DNA of 64,000 nucleotides, taken from NCBI GenBank assembly GCA_964496575.1, contig CAZCAC010000005.1, positions 62,001 through 126,000 on the forward strand. Reading direction: 5' to 3'. The notes under the pieces are model-generated. The model saw nothing but the letters and a program-made list of their open reading frames with translations, had not been told where the DNA came from and made no database searches. Below, one piece after another: positions 43,576 to 51,994 of this stretch. The stretch's first letter is position 1. The number at the start of each line of letters is the position of its first letter. This DNA is from CAZCAC01 sp964496575. Lineage in GTDB: Bacteria > Planctomycetota > UBA1135 > GCA-002686595. Position numbers and translations under genes: made by a program.

Positions 43576-45279
43576 TCACTCCTCCTCGATCTCCATGTCC
43601 ACGTCCAGGGCCACCTCCTCGGACTCCAGCGCGCCTTCGCTCCGGCAGACGCGCATCACCTCGGTGACGCTGGTCGTGCCCTGGATCACCTTGCGCGCCC
43701 CGTCGCGCAGGAGCGGCCTCAGCTGCCCCGACCCGAGCGCCGCCGAGCGTATCACGTCGAGCGGTTCGCCCCGGAAGCAGAGCTCCCGCAGCTCGTGGTC
43801 CATCTCCATCAACTCGAAGAGAGCGATTCGTCCGCGATACCCCTGTCCCTCGCAGCTGCGGCAGCCGCGCGGCTGCTTGAAGCGAGCCCCGCCGAGCTGC
43901 TCGAAATCGAGGCCGAGAGCCTCGACCTCCTGCGGGTGGGGATCGTACTCCTCGGCGCAATCGCCGCACAGACGCCGCACCAGGCGCTGCGCCATCACGA
44001 ACTGCACCGCGGCGGAGACGAGAAACGGCTTCACGCCGAGATCCTGAAGGCGGGTCAGCGCGCTCGGCGCGTCGTTGGTGTGCACCGTGGAGAAGACCAG
44101 GTGACCGGTGAGCGCGGCCTGGATGGCGATCTCCGCGGTCTCGAGATCGCGGATCTCACCGACCAGGATCACGTTCGGAGCGCAGCGCAGCATCGCCTTG
44201 AGGATCCGCGCGAAGCTCACGCCGATGCGGTTGTTGACCTGGACCTGGTTGATTCCAGCGATGTTGTACTCGACCGGGTCCTCGGCGGTGATGATCTTGA
44301 GGTCGGAGCGGTTGAGCTCGGAGAGCGCGGCGTACAGCGAGGTGGTCTTGCCCGAGCCGGTGGGCCCGGTGACGAGGCAGATGCCGTGTGGCCGCGAGAT
44401 GATCCGCTTGAACCAGGCGTAGTCCTCGTCGTCGAAGCCGAGGTCGCGCAGGCTGATCAGGCTGGCGCTCTTGTCGAGGAGACGCATCACCATCGTCTCG
44501 CCGTGGTTCGACGGGAGGATCGAGGCGCGCACGTCGATCTCACGCCCGTCGAGGACCAGCCCGATGCGGCCATCCTGAGGCTTGCGCTTCTCGGCGATGT
44601 CCATCCGCGACATGATCTTCAGGCGCGACAGCAGCGGTGCGTGCAGGTGCTCGGGGTGCTCGGCGACGTCGCGCAGCATGCCGTCGACCCGGTAGCGCAC
44701 GCGCACCCGGCCGTGCCCCGGCTCGATGTGGATGTCGCTGGCCCGCTCGCGCAGCGCCTCCTGGAAGGTCCTCGTCACCAGCCGCACGATCGGGGCGTCG
44801 TCGTCGTCGGTCGCGCCCCCGAAGCTCTCGGCGACCGCCTCCTCGGCGTCCTCCCCGTAGAAGCGGCGGATCGCCCGGCGCAGCGCCCCGGGGGCGGCGA
44901 GGGCGCAGGCGACCTCCATGCCGATGCTGAACGAGAGCTGGTCGGCGACCATCCGCTTGAAGGGGTCGTCCACCGCCACGATCAGCTTGCCGCCCTTCTC
45001 CAGCACAGGCAGGAGCCCCTGCTCCCGGGCGATCTCCTCCGGCACGTGCGCGAGAATCTCCTCGGGGATCCGCAGCCCGGCCTTGGAGAGGTCGACGAAC
45101 GGCATCGCCTCGACCTTGGCGTGGGCGCGGGCCACGGTGGTCTCGTCGGCGTGGCCGCGGCGCACCAGCATCTCGGCGAGGGAGAAGTCCTCCTCCCGCT
45201 GCTGGGCGAGGACTTCCTTGAGCTGGGCCTGGCTGATCACTCCGGAGGCGACCAGGTGTTCCCCGAGGGATCTTGTCAC
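43576..45279 (-). CDS. PilB/GspE-family assembly ATPase (second)
   Basis: A 567-residue assembly ATPase, first gene of the pilus operon. Residues 1-150 form an MshEN-like domain (GEHLVASGVISQAQLKEVLA). The motor domain has Walker A GPTGSGKT, the Asp box TAEDPVEYNIAG, Walker B LVGEIRDLETA and the His box HLVFSTVHTNDA. The zinc site is CGDC and CRSC. It is clearly distinct from the first PilB but has all catalytic parts. Its acidic C-terminal tail (VALDVDMEIEEE) is unusual. The start is GTG at 45279. Two such ATPases with one platform could serve different conditions, or one could serve a type II secretion system. Confidence 0.9.
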   Translation of the reverse strand: MTRSLGEHLVASGVISQAQLKEVLAQQREEDFSLAEMLVRRGHADETTVARAHAKVEAMPFVDLSKAGLRIPEEILAHVPEEIAREQGLLPVLEKGGKLIVAVDDPFKRMVADQLSFSIGMEVACALAAPGALRRAIRRFYGEDAEEAVAESFGGATDDDDAPIVRLVTRTFQEALRERASDIHIEPGHGRVRVRYRVDGMLRDVAEHPEHLHAPLLSRLKIMSRMDIAEKRKPQDGRIGLVLDGREIDVRASILPSNHGETMVMRLLDKSASLISLRDLGFDDEDYAWFKRIISRPHGICLVTGPTGSGKTTSLYAALSELNRSDLKIITAEDPVEYNIAGINQVQVNNRIGVSFARILKAMLRCAPNVILVGEIRDLETAEIAIQAALTGHLVFSTVHTNDAPSALTRLQDLGVKPFLVSAAVQFVMAQRLVRRLCGDCAEEYDPHPQEVEALGLDFEQLGGARFKQPRGCRSCEGQGYRGRIALFELMEMDHELRELCFRGEPLDVIRSAALGSGQLRPLLRDGARKVIQGTTSVTEVMRVCRSEGALESEEVALDVDMEIEEE

Positions 45280-45462
45280 GGGCGGGATTCGGGATTCAGA
45301 AGGAGGAGCGGGGGGGCGGGGCGCCGCGAATTGAACGGGGGAGGATAGCCTCTGGCCGGAGGCCCCGCAAAAGCGTCGGGGAGGGGTGTGGCCCCTGGAT
45401 ACCCCTCCGCGGTCGGCTGGTTTCGGGTCGGAGCGGGAGAGAGGCGTACCCCGGACCCCAGC

Positions 45463-45503
45463 GAGGGACCCCGCACACCCTCCGGGGGGTGCGCGGGGTC
45501 CTC
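45463..45503 (-). terminator. Long hairpin after the DUF1573 gene
   Basis: GAGGACCCCGCGCACCC on the minus strand pairs with a near-complement, giving about 16 pairs with two mismatches around a short G-rich loop, 40 bases past the stop at 45543. No T-run follows. It is probably a Rho-assisted end or a processing site. Confidence 0.5.
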
Positions 45504-45542
45504 GGTTCTCTCGAGGCCGTCGAAGGGCGCCTCGCTACCGGT

Positions 45543-47048
45543 TCACTTCTTGACCGGTCCGCCTCGGCAGACCCCGGTGATCACCAGGGCGATCTGCTTC
45601 TTGTCGGGGTGGTCGATGTCGATCACCAGCGTGCCGCGGAAGGAGCCGGTGGCGTTCTCCGGCATCCCCTCGAGGCGAACCTCGATGTCGACCGCGTTCT
45701 TGCCGTCGACGGGGCGGACCACGGGGGTGAACAGCTCGGCGTGCTCCCACTCGCGGAAATCGGTCGTCCCCGGGTTCTGCAGCCCCTGGACGCTGATCGT
45801 CGGCATGCTGTCCGCGAAGGAGAACTCCGGGTCGTGGCTCTCCAGGGTCACCGTGCGGGTGACCACCTGGCCGGGTCGCACGAGTCCCATCGAGAGGTAG
45901 GGCGGACTGTAGGAGAAGGGACCGACGACCTGAGCGGAGAGGGTCAGCTGCGCCGAGTAGGTCGGCATCGTGCCGTCGTGGAACTTCTCCGCGCCCTCGA
46001 TCTCCACGTCACTCTTCATCTGGATAGCGCTGGCCATGTTCCCCTCGACCAGGTCCGGTCCCAGGGTGACGGTCAGCTCCCAGGTCGAGGCCCGTCCGTC
46101 GTCACCCGCGTTGACGGGCAGCAGCTCGAAGGCGGCGCCGCCGGGCATCGTCTGCTCGACGATATCCAGCACGATCGGCTGGGCCTTGGCGGCGGTGATC
46201 CGGGCCTGCTTGGTCACCACGTCCCCGACCGAGATCTGACCGAAGTTCAGGAAGCGGGGGTTGATGGTGAAGAAGGGATCGATGTCCGCCTCGAGGCCGA
46301 GCTGGATGGTCCCCCGCGGGTCGTTGGAGTAGATGTTGATCCGGGTGTTCTGGTGCCCGGACTTGTTCTTGGTGTGCAGCTTGGCGGGGAAGTGCACGTT
46401 GTGCCCCGGGGGAATCGGATCACCGAAGGTGTAGAGGGCGAGATCCTCGAGGTCCACGCCGGTGAACACCTGGGCGACGGTGCAGCCGCAGGTGGGCTTC
46501 ACCTGCTTGATGATCAGGTCCTCGGTCCCGCTGCTGGTCAACTGGAAGGTGTGCTCGGCCACCCTGCCCTGCAGCACCCGTCCGAAGGTGTGCTTCTCGC
46601 CACCGACATCGTAGGTGAGGCGGGCGCCCTCGTTGTTGCCGAGGACCTTGAGCTGGGCGAGCTGCCCTGGCTGGCCGTGGTCGTGACCGTCGTCGTAGCT
46701 GTGACCGGGGGGCAGGGCGGGGGTCGAGTGGTCGTGGCCGTCGTCGGCGCTGTGGCCGGGGGGGAGGGCGGGCTTCTCGGCCGGCTTCTCGGCCGGAGGG
46801 GTCGGGGCGGTCGCCTCGGGGGTCTTCACGACCGGAGATTCCGCCGGCGACTCCACGGGGTCCGAGGCGGATGCAACCGGATTGGTCCCGGGCACCTCGG
46901 CGGGACTCTCGGGGGCCGCGGGGGTCTCCTCGGCGGCCGGCTGAGTGCTCTCGGGGGTCTGACCCTCACCGGAGCAACCGGAGGAGAGCAGGGCGGCGGG
47001 CAGGACAGCGGTGAGCAGGGCGGCGCTGAAGAGCTTGATCTTGGACAT
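45543..47048 (-). CDS. DUF1573 lipoprotein with His/Asp-rich repeats
   Basis: A 501-residue lipoprotein. The start is the ATG at 47048; the signal is MSKIKLFSAALLTAVLPAAL with lipobox LSSGC. A Pro/Glu/Ala-rich spacer follows (residues 25-110). Near residue 105-140 is a two-copy repeat, ALPPGHSADDGHDH and ALPPGHSYDDGHDH, with six His and many Asp that could bind metal. A DUF1573 Ig-like domain follows with the hallmark VKPTCGCTVAQV, and further beta-sandwich modules with SNDPRGTIQLGLEA and HDPEFSF. DUF1573 proteins are common in Planctomycetota and Bacteroidota and are of unknown role, probably surface or periplasmic scaffolds. It is divergent from the lipoprotein at 47348. Confidence 0.85.
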   Translation of the reverse strand: MSKIKLFSAALLTAVLPAALLSSGCSGEGQTPESTQPAAEETPAAPESPAEVPGTNPVASASDPVESPAESPVVKTPEATAPTPPAEKPAEKPALPPGHSADDGHDHSTPALPPGHSYDDGHDHGQPGQLAQLKVLGNNEGARLTYDVGGEKHTFGRVLQGRVAEHTFQLTSSGTEDLIIKQVKPTCGCTVAQVFTGVDLEDLALYTFGDPIPPGHNVHFPAKLHTKNKSGHQNTRINIYSNDPRGTIQLGLEADIDPFFTINPRFLNFGQISVGDVVTKQARITAAKAQPIVLDIVEQTMPGGAAFELLPVNAGDDGRASTWELTVTLGPDLVEGNMASAIQMKSDVEIEGAEKFHDGTMPTYSAQLTLSAQVVGPFSYSPPYLSMGLVRPGQVVTRTVTLESHDPEFSFADSMPTISVQGLQNPGTTDFREWEHAELFTPVVRPVDGKNAVDIEVRLEGMPENATGSFRGTLVIDIDHPDKKQIALVITGVCRGGPVKK

Positions 47049-47347
47049 CGGCTTTGGACCTCGGACGTCGTTACTGGTCTCGTATTGGTGTCTCTCGAGC
47101 CCGGTCGGGGAGCGGCGCGGGGGGCCGGCCCCCGGGGGCTGACGGAGTGGGGCGCTGTACAAAGGCGTTACGAGCTCCATTCCTCATCGGCGAGCGCGGA
47201 TCGCGACTTTCTCGAAAGTTGTCCCGAGTCCCCGAGATCCGACCGTTCCGGGAGGGATCTCGTGCCCGGGAAGCGGGGGGAAAGTGTACGCCTGGGCGCC
47301 GGGAAACGTCGAGTTCGAGTCCGGCGATGTCTAGGATGATTCGCCTC

Positions 47348-47986
47348 ATGATCTCGAAACACAACGGTCTTCGCCTCTGGCTCGCCCTCCTCGCCCCCAC
47401 CCTGACGGCGGGGTGCTGCGTCACGCCGCCGACCGCGGAGGAGATCCTCGACCTCGGATTCCGCACTCCGGAGATGACCCTCCGAACCTTCCAGGCCGGG
47501 GTCCGGGGGGATCTCCCGAAGCTCGAGTTCCGCTGCTTCTCGGTGGGGTACAGGGAGCGCCACGACCTCTCCGAGCTCGTCTATCGCGAGTTCAGGAAGC
47601 GTGAACTAGCGTCGAATCCCTGGTTCCAGAAGGGAGTCGCCGACGCTAAGATCCTGGCGTCAGAATCTCTCGGAGAGGGACGCCACCTCTTTCTGGTCGG
47701 GTCACATGGCCACGAATTCGAGGTGGAATTCGTCCGCGAGGACTTCTGGCAGCTCTGGTCGAACACGGAACTCCTGGCGGATGAGCTACTTCCCCCAGGA
47801 GGGTTCTCGGACTCGGCCGACATCCTGGTCAACGATCCTCCGCTGGTCGTGGCCAGCGCCGAGCTCACCCCCAGCCTGGCCAGCCGCCCCCTGGACGAGC
47901 TGCGCGAGCAGATCATCGAGTTTCGCGTCGGCCGCGAGTGGAAGATCGACCGCATCGAACAACCAGCAGAACCCCCCGGCCTCTGA
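47348..47986 (+). CDS. Small lipoprotein, unknown
   Basis: A 212-residue protein with a lipoprotein signal: MISKHNGLRLWLALLAPTL followed by TAGC. The start is the ATG at 47348; the open frame further upstream is without similarity. The mature protein has a helical start (TPPTAEEILDLGFRTPEMTL) followed by a small alpha-beta domain with CFSVGYRERHDLSELVYREF and ends in a REWKIDRIEQ strand. This resembles a small NTF2-like fold, but I cannot name it. It lies 50 bases before ppdK in the same direction, with no terminator between them, so they may be co-transcribed. Confidence 0.7.
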   Translation: MISKHNGLRLWLALLAPTLTAGCCVTPPTAEEILDLGFRTPEMTLRTFQAGVRGDLPKLEFRCFSVGYRERHDLSELVYREFRKRELASNPWFQKGVADAKILASESLGEGRHLFLVGSHGHEFEVEFVREDFWQLWSNTELLADELLPPGGFSDSADILVNDPPLVVASAELTPSLASRPLDELREQIIEFRVGREWKIDRIEQPAEPPGL

Positions 47987-48036
47987 GCCTGAGACCAGAG
48001 ACCCCCGTCAAACCTCAAGACACACGACACAGCGCC

Positions 48037-50901
48037 ATGCCTAGAGCCGCGTCACCGACACGTCGTCGCAAGACCAAGACCACCACCAAGAAGAAGGCGA
48101 CCCGCAAGAAGACCACCGCCAAGAAGGTCACGAAGGTCAAGCGGAAGACCACCTCCAAGAAGACCACCGCCAAGAAGAAGCCCACCCGCTACGTCTACTA
48201 CTTCGGAGACAAGCGCGCGGACGGCAACCGCAAGATGGCGGATCTGCTCGGCGGCAAGGGCGCCAACCTGGCCGAGATGTGCAAGCTCGGCCTGCCCGTT
48301 CCCCCCGGCTTCACCCTTTCGACCGACATCTGCACCTACTACTACGAGAACGGCGAGACGTATCCGAAGAGCCTGGCCAAGGACGTCGCCAAGATGATCG
48401 CGAAGGTGGAGAAGTCGATGGGCAAGCGCTTCGGCGATGCAGCCGACCCGCTGCTCCTCTCGGTGCGCTCCGGTGCCCGCGCCTCGATGCCCGGCATGAT
48501 GGACACCGTCCTCAACCTCGGCCTCAACGACGAGACCGTCGTCGGCCTCGCCACGCTCTCCGGCAACGAGCGCTTCGCCTACGACGCCTACCGCCGCTTC
48601 GTCCACATGTACGGTGACGTCGTCATGGGCGTCGGCGCCGAGGGCGAGCACGACCGCGACCCCTTCGCCGTCGCCCTCGAGGAGATGAAGAAGGACCGCG
48701 GCGTCGATCAGGACACCGAGCTCGACGCGGAAGACCTCAAGGAGCTGGTCGCGAACTACAAGGCGATCATCGCCGAGCGCTCCGACGAGCCGTTCCCCGA
48801 GGATCCGATGGATCAGCTCTGGGGCTCGATCGGCGCAGTCTTCGGCTCCTGGAACAACGCCCGGGCCATCGCCTACCGCCAGCAGTACGACATCCCGGCC
48901 AGCTGGGGCACCGCGGTCAACGTGATGGCCATGGTCTTCGGCAACCTCGGCGAGGACTCCGGCACCGGCGTCGCCTTCACCCGCGACCCCGCCACCGGCG
49001 AGAGGCGCTTCTACGGCGAGTTCCTGATGAACGCCCAGGGCGAGGACGTCGTCGCCGGCATCCGCACCCCCCTGCCGATCGAGGACCTGAAGAAGCTCTC
49101 GCCCAAGGCCTGGAGGGAGCTGAACAGCATCCAGAAGCTCCTGGAGAAGCACTACCGCGACATGCAGGACCTGGAGTTCACCATCCAGGACAAGCGGCTG
49201 TTCATGCTCCAGACCCGCAACGGCAAGCGCACCGGCTTCGCCGCGTGCCGCATCGCCACCGACATGGTCACCGAGAAGCTGATCACCAAGGAGGAGGCGA
49301 TCCTCCGCGTCGATCCCGAGGCGCTCAACCAGCTGCTGCAGCCGATCTTCGGCGCCGATCAGCTGAAGGCCGCCAAGTCGGCCGGCCAGCACCTCACCAC
49401 CGGCCTCAACGCCGGTCCCGGTGCCGCCTCCGGCAAGATCGCGTTCAGCGCTCCCGCCGCCGAGGCCGCCAACGCCCGCGGCGAGAAGGTGATCCTGGTC
49501 CGCATCGAGACCAGCCCCGAGGACATCAAGGGCATGCAGGCCTCCAAGGGCATCCTCACCGCCCGCGGCGGCATGACCAGCCACGCCGCGCTGGTCGCCC
49601 GTCAGATGGGCAAGGTCTGCGTCGCCGGCGCCGGCGACCTGGAGATCGACTACGCCAGCCTGACCATGAACGTCGCGGACAAGCAGTTCCGCGAAGGCGA
49701 CTTCATCAGCATCAACGGCACCACCGGCGAGGTCTTCGAGGGTGAGATTCCCACGCAGCCCTCCGAGGTCATCCAAACCATGTTCTCCGGTGGCAAGCAG
49801 AAGGGTGGCAAGACCTACAAGGCCTACCAGAAGCTGATGAAGTGGGCTGACGAGTTCCGCACCATGGGCGTCCGCACCAACGCGGACCAGCCCGACCAGT
49901 GCGAGACCGCGATCGCGTTCGGCGCCGAGGGCATCGGCCTGACCCGGACCGAGCACATGTTCTTCGGCGAGGGCAAGATCGAGGCCGTCCGCCAGATGAT
50001 CCTGTCCAGCACCATCGAGGAGCGCGAGGCCGCCCTGGCCAAGCTCCTGCCGGTGCAGCGCAAGGACTTCGAAGGGATCTTCGAGGCGATGGGAACCCGG
50101 CCGGTGACGATCCGCGCCCTGGACCCGCCGCTGCACGAGTTCCTGCCGCACGAAGCGGAGCAGGTCGAGCTGGTGGCCAAGGACCTCGGCATCACCGTCG
50201 AGCAGGTGCACGCCAAGATCCAGTACCTGCACGAGTTCAACCCGATGCTCGGTCACCGCGGTTGCCGTCTCGGCATCACCTACCCCGAGATCACCGCCAT
50301 GCAGGCGCGGGCGATCTTCGAGGCGGCCTGCAACGTGGCCCGCAAGACCAAAAAGAAGCCTCGCCCCGAGGTGATGATCCCGCTGGTGGCGACGGCCGAA
50401 GAGCTGCGCCTCCAGGAGAAGATCGTGCGCGAGGTGGCCGAGGAGGTCTTCTCCCGCGAGAAGATGAAGATCCCCTACCTGGTCGGCACGATGATCGAGC
50501 TGCCGCGCGCGGCGCTGACCGCCGACGAGATCGCCGAGCATGCGGAGTTCTTCTCCTTCGGCACCAATGACCTGACCCAGACGACCTTCGGCATCAGCCG
50601 CGACGACGGCGGGAAGTTCATCCCGGTCTACCAGGAAGAGGGCATCTTCCCCGACGACCCGTTCCAGTCGATCGACACCACCGGCGTCGGCCGCCTGATG
50701 GACATCGCCGTCGCGGACGGCCGCAAGACCCGCAAGGACATCAAGCTGGGCATCTGCGGCGAGCACGGCGGTGAGCCGAAGTCCGTCGGGTTCTGCCACC
50801 GACTGGGTCTGAACTACGTGTCCTGCTCCCCCTACCGCGTCCCGATCGCCCGCCTCGCCGCCGCGCAGGCTGCGCTCCAGGGCAAGAAGAAGAAGAAGTA
50901 G
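48037..50901 (+). CDS. ppdK: Pyruvate, phosphate dikinase with histone-like N-terminal tail
   Basis: A 954-residue PPDK, which interconverts pyruvate + ATP + Pi and phosphoenolpyruvate + AMP + PPi. From residue 50 the family is canonical: RYVYYFGD, LLGGKGANLAEMCKLGLPVP, then the swivelling domain with the phospho-His in GGMTSHAALVARQMGK, and the C-terminal PEP site with GICGEHGGEPKSVGFC and NYVSCSPYRVPIARLA. The first 48 residues are exceptional: about half Lys/Arg with Thr and Ala, for example KKATRKKTTAKKV. This resembles histone H1-type tails. No start codon lies at the family's usual position, so the tail is probably translated. A strong terminator follows. Confidence 0.95.
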   Translation: MPRAASPTRRRKTKTTTKKKATRKKTTAKKVTKVKRKTTSKKTTAKKKPTRYVYYFGDKRADGNRKMADLLGGKGANLAEMCKLGLPVPPGFTLSTDICTYYYENGETYPKSLAKDVAKMIAKVEKSMGKRFGDAADPLLLSVRSGARASMPGMMDTVLNLGLNDETVVGLATLSGNERFAYDAYRRFVHMYGDVVMGVGAEGEHDRDPFAVALEEMKKDRGVDQDTELDAEDLKELVANYKAIIAERSDEPFPEDPMDQLWGSIGAVFGSWNNARAIAYRQQYDIPASWGTAVNVMAMVFGNLGEDSGTGVAFTRDPATGERRFYGEFLMNAQGEDVVAGIRTPLPIEDLKKLSPKAWRELNSIQKLLEKHYRDMQDLEFTIQDKRLFMLQTRNGKRTGFAACRIATDMVTEKLITKEEAILRVDPEALNQLLQPIFGADQLKAAKSAGQHLTTGLNAGPGAASGKIAFSAPAAEAANARGEKVILVRIETSPEDIKGMQASKGILTARGGMTSHAALVARQMGKVCVAGAGDLEIDYASLTMNVADKQFREGDFISINGTTGEVFEGEIPTQPSEVIQTMFSGGKQKGGKTYKAYQKLMKWADEFRTMGVRTNADQPDQCETAIAFGAEGIGLTRTEHMFFGEGKIEAVRQMILSSTIEEREAALAKLLPVQRKDFEGIFEAMGTRPVTIRALDPPLHEFLPHEAEQVELVAKDLGITVEQVHAKIQYLHEFNPMLGHRGCRLGITYPEITAMQARAIFEAACNVARKTKKKPRPEVMIPLVATAEELRLQEKIVREVAEEVFSREKMKIPYLVGTMIELPRAALTADEIAEHAEFFSFGTNDLTQTTFGISRDDGGKFIPVYQEEGIFPDDPFQSIDTTGVGRLMDIAVADGRKTRKDIKLGICGEHGGEPKSVGFCHRLGLNYVSCSPYRVPIARLAAAQAALQGKKKKK

Positions 50902-50930
50902 TAGTAGGCGCTAGCCACGCATCTGCCACG

Positions 50931-50964
50931 CCGGGCGGGCCTTCGCGGCTCGCCCGGTTTTTTT
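50931..50964 (+). terminator. Rho-independent terminator of ppdK
   Basis: CCGGGCG and CGCCCGG form a stem with an extra inner GGC/GGC-type mismatch region and a TTCG-containing loop, followed by seven Ts. It is 30 bases past the ppdK stop. Confidence 0.88.
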
Positions 50965-50967
50965 GGG

Positions 50968-51027
50968 CGCGGAGGAGGCAGAGAGCGCGGCGTTTCTGCG
51001 CAGAGCGCGCTCTCTGCTTCCTCCGCG
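50968..51027. repeat. Inverted repeat at convergent junction
   Basis: Two 22-base arms (50968-50989 and 51006-51027) match at 21 of 22 positions around a 16-base loop. GGAGG followed by GAGAGCGCGG and GTTTC is shared with the repeat at 23744-23816, and less closely with that at 11491-11902. It directly follows the ppdK terminator and precedes the stop of the sigma-factor gene by 17 bases. Confidence 0.75.
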
Positions 51028-51043
51028 TCGAATGGCGCCAGAC

Positions 51044-51967
51044 TCACCCGTCCCTTCGCACCGACCGCGACCGCAGATACTGCACCGTCGACTGCTGCAG
51101 CGACTCGATGAACGGCTCCAGCGCCGACGCCTCCGCCCGCCGCAGGTCGTCGCGGTTGGCCGTGCACCACGGGCACTTCATCTCCTCCAGGTGGAACTCG
51201 ACGAAGGACGCCGGGCCCTCGGCCAGGGTTCCAGCGATGCGACGGGCCAGCCAGTAGCGGGCCGGGCAGGCGACGCGGCCCATCTGCCACGTCTTGGTGA
51301 CGTCGAAGTCGAAGTAGCTCGTGCCCTCCTTGGTCGCGTCCGCCAGAGCGGGGAGCACCTCGCCGGAGGGGTCGCGGCGCAGGGCCAGCTCGCGCAGGCG
51401 CTTCAGGGCTCGGAACTTGATCCCCGCCACCGCGGTCTCGTCGCGCAGCTGGAAGCGCTTCCAGGTGTCGCGGTTGCGCCAACCGCCGGAGAAGAGCGCC
51501 TCGATCACCATCAGTCTCACGAACTCGCCCTGCTGCCAGGTCTCCTGGACCCAGTCGCGCAGGACGTTGACCAGGAGCTCGCGCCCCTGCCAGGCGAGGT
51601 CCTGGACGTGCACGATCTCGCTGGGGGTGTCCTCGTCGGTCGCCAGGTCCTCCATCCCCGGCAGGCTCTCCGAGGAGTCCGCGGGCTCGCCGGTGCCGGT
51701 CGACTTGCGGCGGCGCAGGTAGTCGATCGTCCGGTTGCGGCAGATCCCGAACAGGTACTGCTCGAAGGTGAAGATCGGGTCGAAGTTCTCGATTCCGCGC
51801 ACCGAGCCGAGGAAGGTCTCCTGGACGATGTCCTCGCGCGCCTGGGCGTCCGAGACGCGCCGGGAGACGTACGCCAGCAGGCGGCCGCAGAAAGTGCTTT
51901 CCACGCGCAACCACTCCTCGTTGTCGAAGAGCCGCAGCTTGTCGATGTCGGGGGACCAGTCGCTCAT
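51044..51967 (-). CDS. ECF-like sigma factor with C-terminal zinc-finger extension
   Basis: A 307-residue sigma-70-family protein. Region 2 is clear, with VSDAQAREDIVQETFLGSV and YLFGICRNRTIDYLRRRKS. Region 4 is degenerate but present (residues 135-195, ending FRALKRLRELALRR). Beyond it lie about 110 residues with FVEFHLEEMKCPWCTANRDD, a His-Cys-Cys pattern like that of zinc-binding anti-sigma domains. It lies 27 bases downstream of a Ser/Thr kinase gene in the same direction. Kinase-linked sigma factors of this kind are typical of Planctomycetota, and phosphorylation of the sigma may be the switch. Its targets are unknown. Confidence 0.85.
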   Translation of the reverse strand: MSDWSPDIDKLRLFDNEEWLRVESTFCGRLLAYVSRRVSDAQAREDIVQETFLGSVRGIENFDPIFTFEQYLFGICRNRTIDYLRRRKSTGTGEPADSSESLPGMEDLATDEDTPSEIVHVQDLAWQGRELLVNVLRDWVQETWQQGEFVRLMVIEALFSGGWRNRDTWKRFQLRDETAVAGIKFRALKRLRELALRRDPSGEVLPALADATKEGTSYFDFDVTKTWQMGRVACPARYWLARRIAGTLAEGPASFVEFHLEEMKCPWCTANRDDLRRAEASALEPFIESLQQSTVQYLRSRSVRRDG

Positions 51968-51994
51968 CGGGTGCCGGGTGAGAGGTGGGTCGGG

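Noticed and set aside
48052..50799. Antisense frame of 915 codons opposite ppdK
   Set aside because: It has no motif and reflects codon bias of ppdK, which is plainly the coding strand.
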